From contig JADMNL010000028.1 in assembly GCA_016271365.2 (NCBI GenBank), forward strand, positions 95,759,501 to 95,823,500: a stretch of DNA of 64,000 nucleotides, given 5' to 3'. The stretch is from Neoceratodus forsteri. Taxonomy: Eukaryota; Chordata; Ceratodontiformes; Ceratodontidae. The position numbers and the translations under genes were made by a program. Shown here one piece after another: positions 56,376-64,000 of this stretch; position 1 is the first letter of the stretch; each line of letters opens with the position of its first letter. The notes under the pieces were generated by a model, which was given only the letters and a program-made list of their open reading frames with translations, was not told where the DNA came from and searched no databases.

Positions 56376-57464
56376 CTAAATCATGTTCCTCACTAGTGAT
56401 AGCAATGTTTTATTTAGCGTGTTATATGGTAGGTTGAGATTCTTATTTCCAAAATACATTTTTGTACACTTATTCACATTTAATTCCAGTTTATGTTTAA
56501 TTGTCCTGTTGCCTATGTCTGTAAGGGCTTTTTGCATGATAATGCCTTCTTCACTATTGTTGACTATTGCCCCAATTCTACAATCATCGGTAAACTTGGT
56601 TAGCCAAATGTTATCTTGTTCACAATTAAGTGAGGATATATATATATATATATATATTAAAGAGACAGGGTTCCAAAACGGAACCCGGTGGAACCCCACT
56701 TGTCACATCTGCCCAGTCTGACAGGGTTCCATTTATAGTTACCCTCTGTCTCCTGCTTATCAACCATGATGTAATCCAGTTTAACAAATCAGCCTCCAAT
56801 TCTGTTTTTTCTAGCGTAATTATCAACTCATCGTGTGGCAGTTTATCGAATGCTTTGGAAAAGTCAAGAAAAACTACATCCACTGCGTCCCCTCTATCCA
56901 AAGCCTTGCTCACTCTCTCGTAGAAGGATAACATATTAGACTGACATGAGCAAGACTTCATAAATCCATGTTTAATAGAGTCTATCAAATTCGTACTTTC
57001 CAGATGGATCAAAATCTTATCTTTTATTATACCTTCTAGAATCTTGCATATCATGGAGGTAAGGCTTATAGGATGGAAGTTTTCTTTGTTTGTCTTACGA
57101 CCTTTTTTAAAATTGGCACTACTACTGCATCTTTCCAGCTTTGGACTACTTTACCTAGGTCTAGGGAGTTTTGGAAAATATATGTTAATGGAGGTGCCAA
57201 ATTTTCGGATAACTCTGCCGGAATTCAAGGGTAAATATTATCTGGACCAGGAGATTTATTTATGTTTAGTTTGTTCAAGCGTTCCATTACATCTTTAACC
57301 TCAATTTTGATTTTACTAGATACTGGAGGTGGGATAATAAGGGGACTAGCTGTGTTTTTTGTAGTGTCAAATATTGAGCAGAAATAACCATTTTGAATAT
57401 CAGCCAATTCCTTATCATTTGTTATATTCCAGTCTGTTTTTTTTAAAGGGCCTATAATATGCAT
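56376..57464 (-). pseudogene. CR1-type LINE reverse transcriptase, broken
   Basis: Three minus-strand segments. 57464-57225 has NGYFCSIFD and KSPGPDNIYP. 57054-56626 has VVFLDFSKAFDKLPH, RRQRVTINGT and VTSGVPPGSVLEPCLFNI. 56699-56376 has KFTDDCRIGAI, in which the catalytic F-x-DD core is present. A TA repeat at 56635-56657 interrupts the palm between the last two and adds an Ile-Tyr run. Other frameshifts separate the first two. Confidence 0.82.
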
Positions 57465-57613
57465 TGTTTTTTCATCCTAGTAATATGTGCATAGAACAGT
57501 TATGGTTACCCTTGGTTTTTGAAGCAAGAGTCAATTCATAATTGGCCTTGGCTTTTCTAATAGTTGTTTTTGCTTTCTTAACCAAAGCCCTGTAAACTTT
57601 GTTTCCTTCAGGA

Positions 57614-58246
57614 TCATTGTTTTTTTTTTATTGTTCTATACATTATGTTTTTCCTTTTAATTAGTTCCTTTATGGATCTGTTAAACCAACCATTGATATT
57701 TTTAGTTTTATTGTATATTTGTTTGGTTGGTATGTGAATGCTGGTTTCCAATGTAAGTTTATTGAGTAAATTTAGCCACATTTCATCTATCATTTTATTT
57801 TGAAAAATATTATACCAATCCCATTTTTCCATAGATTGGTTAAATGACAGGAAATCAGCTTTATCAAAATGTAACTTGTGTGTTTTTGTAATGGTTCTTT
57901 CTGCAGTAAAATCTTCATTAACTTGAAACAATATCATCTGATGATCACTATTGCCGAGGGGGTTTATGACCTTAATATTTTTTATATTCTCTCTGTTTGT
58001 CAAAACAAGGTCGAGAATATTTTCTCCTCTGGTTCCAAGATTTATTTTTTGATCTAAACCAGCTTGTCCGAACGTCTCTAAATATCTGGTATCAGTACTA
58101 TTAGTACCTCTTTGTGTATTCCAGTTAATTCCTGGCAGATTAAAATCACCCTTTAATATGTGTTTCTCATGTGGATCTAAATTACATATATAATCTGATA
58201 ATTGATCATCATCTTCAAGAGCAATTGAGGGAGGTCTATAAATCAA
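57614..58246 (-). pseudogene. CR1-type LINE endonuclease, C-terminal two thirds
   Basis: A 210-codon frame starting IYRPPS, with GDFNLPGINW (Asp/Asn) and NSDHQMILF (SDH). The N-terminal Asn and Glu motifs are missing because the element is 5'-truncated. The frame passes into the linker (GWFNRSIKELIKRKN) that precedes RT in this clade. Confidence 0.82.
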
Positions 58247-58271
58247 TCCTAGATTTATTTTAGCATCTATA

Positions 58272-59504
58272 TTGATAAATATAACCTACTTTGCCCACAG
58301 CAGCATGGCTTCTGAAAAAAGCACTCCACACTTACCACCCTTGCTGATTACTCTTCCCAGCTTTATGATGCCTTAGATAATGGTGAGGCAGTTGGCTCTG
58401 TCTTCATCGACCTTACAAAGGCCTTTGACTCTGTTAACCACAAACTACTCCTAAACTGCCTCCATTCAACAGGCCTATCCCCAGACACAGTACTGTGGTT
58501 CAGAAGCTACCCCACAAACAGGTCACAACAAGTCAAATTTGGAGATACCCTGTCATCTGCTAAGGAAGTGTTCCTCTGGGTGCCACAGGGCTCTATTCTT
58601 GGCCCACTGCTTTTCAGCCTCTTCATCAACTCTGTACCATCTGCATGTACAGCACGCAGTATTCACTATGCTGATGATGCAGTAATATCGGTCGCTGGGA
58701 AAGATCGCAACTACATCACAACTGAACTCCAAGACAGCTTCCTCAAGCTTGAATCCTGGTTCACACAAAACAAACTACTACTAAACCATAAAAAAATGAA
58801 AAGTCTACTCTTCTCTACCTCCCAAAGCAAAAAGAAATACCAGCCATTGCTCATCCAGAACCATAATGGTGAAACACTGGAACAAGTAACTAAGTTCAAA
58901 TACTTGGGCATCACCTTTGATGATACACTAACCTTCTCCGGCCATATAGACTCAGTCATCAAATCAGCGAATACAGAACTTGGGGTCCTCTACCGCCATA
59001 GGCACTCTATGACACCAGATGCTCTGAAACTTGCCATCAGTAGTTCAGTGATGTCCTCCATAGATTATGGGCTGCCTATCTATTGGGCAGGCACTGAAAG
59101 TGCCCTAAACAGGGTCAGCACACTACTAAATAAGGCCTGTCAACTATCCATAGGGGCTGCCCAGGACACCCACACCTACATGCTATACACCGAAACTGGG
59201 TGGCTCCCACTCCATCTTAAAGCACAATACCAAACCTGCCTACTTCTGAAAAAAGTGCTTCTTGGGATTTCCCCTGCTTACGCTGGCAGTTCCCACCAAA
59301 TCAACAAGAAGCACAGCTACAGACAGGTTGGTGATTCCCTTCAAAAGGACGAAACTCACCCAGAACTCCATCCTGTACCAAGGACCAAAATGGTACAATG
59401 AGTTACCTGCTAACCTCACAGAATCACCCAAGATTAATACGTTTAAATCTGGGCTCAGATCTATTCTTGATGCAAAAAAGAATTGTGCTTGCCTGCACTA
59501 ATAT
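58272..59504 (+). pseudogene. L2 LINE RT palm and C-terminus (right part)
   Basis: After the CR1 insertion the L2 frame resumes with PQQHGF, a stop, KKHST and FIDLTKAFDSVNH. The 277-codon segment 58568-59401 then has VPQGSILGPLLFSLFINSVP and the catalytic HYADDAVISVAG, followed by KFKYLGITFDDTL and SSIDYGLPIYWAG. A frameshift near 59262 leads to PFKRTKLTQNSILYQGPKWYN in another frame (59262-59501). Confidence 0.85.
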
Positions 59505-59886
59505 GGTCAAATTTCAGCCACCAACCCTCTCCCTTTCACCCCTCCTTTTTATCTCCTCAACCCCCTATCCCTGAACGAGGCCCACTCAGCTGACAAAGCA
59601 CTTCCACCACCACAACACCATCCCTAGCTGCCCCCTACCCCCTTAGGCTAGATTGACCAACTAAATAGTGAACTACAAGGCTGAATCCTATTTACCCTAT
59701 CCTCCTCAACCTTTAGTTGGATATATAAGATTTCTTTGGTATTTGAATGTCTGTGTAACTGTTTTCTGTTCTCTGTAAACACTGTTATATTTGTAATGTT
59801 TGTACAACAATGACCTGGAACCTTTGAAAAACCAGTACTGGACTCAAAGGTATTAATCCTAAACTGAAATAAATAAATAAAATAAT
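59505..59886 (+). other. L2 LINE 3' UTR and tail
   Basis: C- and T-rich UTR followed by 'GACCTGGAACCTTTGAAAAACC' and an AAATAAATAAAATAA tail (59868-59884). This tail differs from the 'CCTGAAAATAGGC' L2 tails elsewhere, so at least two L2 subfamilies are present. Confidence 0.7.
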
Positions 59887-62740
59887 TTGAATACTCGGTT
59901 CCAGCCAGAGATGTTAAATCACGTGGCTAATCACATATAGTATCTAGAGTGGTTTGGGAGCAACCAGAGTCAGAGGTACAACAGGAAGAGAGATTAGTAG
60001 TCAAGGCTCCACATGCTAAGCTCTGTTACCTACTGTAAAACAATGACAGAGGTCAAAGCAGCCTCCTGGGAGGATTCAATGTTTATCCAGGTGCAGGATG
60101 TTGTGGTTCATGGTTGCCCTACAAGGCTACAGCAGCATCTTTGACCCTATGTTAATAGACAGTAGCAACTTACCTGCAGGGGAGAACATTGTTGAGCACA
60201 GAGTAAGAAGACTGTCATCCCAACCAATGAGTGGGCTAAAGTGCTTACCTTGGCTCATGAAGGCCACTTGGGGGAGCATGTGGATGAAGCAGCAGTGTCA
60301 GGAGACTTATGGCTGCTCATGGATTCAGAAGTTGAATCTTAGGTGAAAGATGGTGAGGCAAGTGTACTTAGTAAAAAAAAGTTGAGAGCCTCAGGCAGTA
60401 CCATTCTACACTACTCCATGTCCAGTAGGGTCATGGCAACGGTGCAGTTGGATATTTACCAAAAGATGGTTGCTGCTGCACCACACCAGCAGTTTCTGTT
60501 AGTACTCTTACAATGTACTTGAAGTGGCTGAAGATATTCATGACAGCCTTACTCACAACAGCCACATTTGTGCCAATTTTGGTGCAATTGTGCTTGCTTG
60601 CTGAGGGCTGCCAGCCAAGGTTATCATGGACAGCATCCAGCAGTTTACAGCAGAAGCTTTTCAGCTATTTCTTCAGGACAGAAGACATGACCATATGTTA
60701 ATATTCATTCCATCTCTAAGCAAATAAGGGCAGCAAGAGATTCAGCAGGGCCTAGAAACATATCTTGTGGGTACAGGTAGGCACTGGCTTCAGTTTCAAG
60801 AAGCACTGTGGAATACATGACAGCACTACACAGCAACACCCCAACTATAATGCAGTCACAAGGGATGGGAGAAGCACAAAAGATTTGGAGTTTCTGGAAG
60901 TTTCTGATGAGCTATGAGAAGTTCTGATAGGAATCCAAGCCTTGTCAGAACTTTCCCATTATTTTAGTTTTTTTTTGTTGTTGTTCTACAGTACAAAAAC
61001 AGATCTTTAATTAAATTTTATACTCAAAATCAATTGTCAGTGAAAGGGAATGATAGGGATGTAAGCACATCTTAGCATTGTACTGGTTACACTTTAAGTG
61101 TCAGTTAACTACACTGCAGTTATATTGTAACTACACTGTAATTGCATTACACTTGCAATGTAGTAGCATGCAGCAAACATGTAACTACAGTATAATTACC
61201 CAGTTGCATGTAATTAGTAATTAGTTACATAGAAACACATTGTGCTGAATATAGCCAGTGTTGCTAGTGCCCCTTCTGTAACATCACTGTGATTTTATGA
61301 CCACTTAATACAGACCGGGCTCACTGGGTCCTTCCCCCACTTCCCACACCAACCTTCTGCCTAGGTCTTATCATCGCCTACAGCCTTCCTTCAGGATAAA
61401 AGTATGCCTAGGGGAGCACATTAAGCACCAGAATCAATGTTTTAAAAATTACCAGAACCTTTTCTGAACTTGGAAAAAAAGGTTCTAATAAGGTTCGTTT
61501 ACAGAAAATGGCATTGTTTCTGGGAAGTGTGTAAGTTATCTGAACTGGTTCTCCCTTCCCTAGCATTCAACAGCCCTCTTGATGACCGACAGAAATATAT
61601 ACCTAGCAGAAGATGTTCTAAGAGAACCTGAGGAACCTTGTTTAGTGATGGATGTGCCAGTATGGGTGGCTCATCAGAAGCAGAAGATAAAAGGTTATGT
61701 GGACACTGAGAGTCAGGCCCAGAATTCCCAGATTAATATAGAACACTGGGTGTAGATAAAGCCAAGGCAGGGGATTTAAAGGTCAGGGCTGGCCTCATGC
61801 CAGTTTTCCAGTGGGACCAATGACATGAATAGGCTGCTACCATGTGCAAAGCCAAGTGGTATAGCAATGTTTTTATGCAACTGGCCTGATCAATATACTG
61901 AGACAGAGGAGCAAGTCCCAGAGGTTCAGCCTTCACTGCAACCATATGATGAGGTTCAAGGCAATGACGAGTGCCATCCCTGCATACCTAAGGGACCTTT
62001 GGACTGAGTATCCCACTTAAGGCCTGATCCACCTAGTTGCTGGTGGTATTCACAAGTTGCCATATCCAAGCCACAGTGCTGCACAGCTGAATGCCTGTCC
62101 ACAGCAGACACCATTCACAATCCCCAAATGCCACTTTCCATGACTGTGGAGCTTTACACGGGTGGAGGGGAAGTCCTGGGGGTAGAACTATGCCAGACAA
62201 TGGGTATTCAATCAGATGTCCAGGTCAGTTCATCAGATGATTCCCCATTCTGCATCTTGGGGGGAAGCATGGGATGCGGCAGGACTCCAAGGACTGCATA
62301 TCCCTGTAAGGGACACTATTGTTGATAAAAAAACATACATGTGATGAAGTGACTCATATCCCACCATTCCTGCTGAGAGGGCTAGGGACAAGTTGAGGGG
62401 AGGCTGACTACCACTAAGGATGGACTGTGGCTTAGGGAGAGGAGGGTGCAGAAGCAGGATCTTGGCCTGCGTAGCCTATACCCCATCTGCCAGCTATCTA
62501 CATTGCAGATTACAGTTCCTGAATGGCACGTTTGAGTACTCTGCCCCATGCCTGCCCCCAACCCAGTCAACTGTGTAGCTGCATGAGTGCCTCAACAATG
62601 GAATCAACTGTGGTGGGAGCACACATCCAGTTCTGTAGATGCACAGAGGTCTCCTCAAGTGTAGCAATGACCTCTGCACACCACCAACCCTACTATACAC
62701 ACTTCCTATGTTGATAGGCTAATTTTTTACTTTGTAGAAA
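59887..62740. other. Intergenic, nothing assigned
   Basis: About 2.8 kb with only short frames (none over 82 codons). The stretch 60000-62700 has little low-complexity sequence and could be a decayed DNA transposon or retroelement, but I see no readable motif or inverted ends. Confidence 0.35.
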
Positions 62741-62744
62741 CTGT

Positions 62745-63005
62745 TTATATATTTTCCTTTTGTTGATTCAAAGTATTAAAATTCTGTTTACCTTTAAGGA
62801 GCCTGGTTTTCCTAATTATTGCATTAAGAAGAGCTTTCTGTTCTTTACACTCTCTATCAAACCAAGTAACTGAACATTTATGTCTATTTTTAAATGTGAC
62901 TTGCTTATAAAGCCCATTCTGTATTGTATTAAATAATTCAGTTACATGTTCCCAAATATCTTTTGCAGAGTGAAATTGGTAAGTAGTCTCACATAAATTA
63001 ATCAA
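62745..63005 (-). pseudogene. LINE post-endonuclease linker segment
   Basis: An 86-codon frame with SVTWFDRECKEQKALLNAIIR, the WFDxECK block that commonly follows the endonuclease in LINE ORF2. It is in the same orientation as, and close to, the endonuclease segment. Confidence 0.65.
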
Positions 63006-63172
63006 ATTGCTTCATTTGTGATATCATTTGTAATTCGAGCTCAGTATTCCATTTGAGTCTTTTATTGTATCTAATTTCTTGGATGGATCCTTTTAAGTAA
63101 CAATCTTTTGATATATTATTTTTATTAAATAAAGTTCCCCATAGCAAGATTGTTAAATGCTCAACTCTTGGC

Positions 63173-63944
63173 TCATGAATGTATCTTTAATAGGTTCCAT
63201 ACTGCAGGAGACCCAGTCCAAAAGACTAGATCTAATAAAAATGTTCCAGTGAATTTCAAATAGGTAGTATTTCCTATTAAATCACCCCTAATATGCGCAT
63301 TTAGCAGATAAAAATTATATGTTTGCAAAATATCTAAGAGTTTCAAACCTGATTTATTTAGCTTTACATCAACTGTAGATCTATGGAAAGCATGCCCTAA
63401 GTTAAGATGTTCAAAGTAAGAGTTATCCAGCAGGCCATCATAATTCTCTATCCTGGCATTGAGATCACCTAATAGGAGAATGTCAATACCAGGAAAGTTA
63501 AAGACCAAATCAGAAAGAGTCTTATCTAGTTGCTACCAGATTATTTCTGAGTAGTAATTGGAAAGACATGGGGGCACACAAGCATTTATCACTATAAAAG
63601 AGCCCTTTGCATGTGCCAATAACAGCACAATATCATTTTTTTTCAATTAAAAGAACCTGATGTTTTATAAAAAGTCCCAGGTGGACATAAATCACCAACC
63701 CCCCTGATGCTCTGCCTGATGTCTTTTCTTTTGTGGCAGGTGAATGTATAATATCATAGCCATTTAATGCTATGTTTTCCTCTTTTTCATGCCATGTTTC
63801 CTGACAACAGATTATATTAGCACATTTGATTAAATCAATCCAGTCTTCATCAAAAAATGTAACTGTCAAACCTGCAATGTTCCAAGAAATAATAAGATTA
63901 CCTTGTTGAATCCCAGTATTACTTAAAAGAGAGGATGAGTCCAA
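63173..63944 (-). pseudogene. LINE endonuclease domain
   Basis: The N-terminal frame 63944-63633 has LIISWNIAGL (Asn), ICCQETWH (Glu) and RASGGLVIYV. A second frame, 63508-63173, has ILLLGDLNARIENYDGLL (Asp/Asn), LNKSGLKLLDILQTYNFYLL and TYLKFTGTFLLDLVFW. The GDLNARI form and the 'NKSG..LLD' block differ from the GDFN-type L2 and CR1 endonucleases here. Confidence 0.75.
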
Positions 63945-64000
63945 AGAGTTGGAAGCAGTTTGTGAGAGTCAATAAACCTTTCAGCCACCAGAGGGGGCCA

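Larger units (their letters stand above)
55718..58271 (-). mobile_element. CR1-type LINE inserted in the L2 element, minus strand
   Basis: About 2554 bp between two copies of TTGAT (55713-55717 and 58272-58276). On the minus strand it runs from a 5'-truncated endonuclease (58246) to a C-terminal block (55784), and ends in two 9-bp repeats (TCCTATGAA twice, read from 55739 down to 55722). CR1 elements characteristically end in short tandem repeats instead of poly(A). A TA microsatellite (56635-56657) lies in its RT region. Confidence 0.85.
53900..59886 (+). mobile_element. Long L2-clade LINE, split by a CR1 insertion
   Basis: Left part 53900-55717 (leader, endonuclease, linker, start of RT). 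Right part 58272-59886 (rest of RT, C-terminus, 3' UTR, tail GAAATAAATAAATAAAATAA). The break falls within the RT, where left and right parts would continue in frame once the insert is ignored. The 5' boundary is uncertain. The leader LLLLLLSGN parallels the start of the L2 element at 22764. Confidence 0.85.
62741..63990 (-). mobile_element. LINE endonuclease end, minus strand, running to right edge
   Basis: A non-LTR retrotransposon of a clade different from the L2 and CR1 copies above. The 5' part lies at the right edge and the linker at the left. The RT is not found to the left of 62741, so the element may be cut there. Stops and frameshifts separate the segments. Confidence 0.7.

Overview
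This is eukaryotic, vertebrate-like, repeat-dominated DNA. I see no intact host protein-coding gene, no rRNA gene, no convincing functional tRNA gene and no CRISPR array. The repeat mix is L2-clade and CR1-clade LINEs, a CORE-type tRNA-derived SINE, hAT relics, TTAA-flanked MITEs and a Ty3/Gypsy fragment. Together with CR1 tails ending in a 'TCTGCC...TTCTATGTTTCTA' type sequence, this fits an amphibian best (possibly a caecilian). That taxonomic guess is inference and is weakly held.

Region 1 (1-22304) is the striking part. It is a higher-order tandem array that enters from the left edge of the window. Blocks of a GC-rich repeat of about 83 bp (about 170 copies in all) alternate with 19 full copies of a 425-434 bp A/T-richer spacer, plus one truncated copy at the right edge. 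Every spacer sits at the same phase of the 83-bp unit. Most begin CAG|GTATC and end in a polypyrimidine tract followed by TTGCAG|CAG, so the array looks like a long series of exon-intron cassettes. The 83-bp consensus has no stop codon in any of the six frames. Because 83 is not a multiple of 3, reading through successive copies cycles through all three frames. Cassettes are related in pairs, and a run of three cassettes is repeated about 17.2 kb away, so the array grew by copying whole cassettes.

Region 2 (22305-34000) holds a degraded L2 LINE (about 22760-26010), a nested pair of TTAA-flanked foldback MITEs (27016-28346, with 27574-28269 inside), a 306-bp hAT-type MITE with a perfect 8-bp target duplication (28745-29050), two tandem copies of an unassigned repeat of about 408 bp (29638-30459), and a 5'-truncated CR1 LINE (about 30775-33007).

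Region 3 (34000-43700) holds a hairpin element, a CORE-type SINE, L2 tails and an L2 3' half. These are mixed with minus-strand hAT transposase relics (BED-finger-like, a catalytic-region LDP motif and the C-terminal dimerisation domain). CR1 3' fragments and a 40-bp-arm foldback follow.

Region 4 (43700-53340) holds a promoter-like or LTR-like stretch with CCAAT boxes, a TATA box and clear splice-site matches, a (CT)n tract, an ORF with a possible exon between 16-bp direct repeats, another CORE-type SINE, two copies of a second SINE-like family, and more CR1 ends.

Region 5 (53340-64000) holds a Gypsy pol fragment and then a long L2 LINE (about 53900-59886). A CR1-type LINE on the minus strand is inserted in its reverse transcriptase (55718-58271), with the 5-bp direct repeat TTGAT on both sides. 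After an unassigned 2.8 kb, the minus-strand endonuclease end of another LINE runs to the right edge. The coding segments work together only as the endonuclease and reverse transcriptase of retrotransposons, and all of them are broken.
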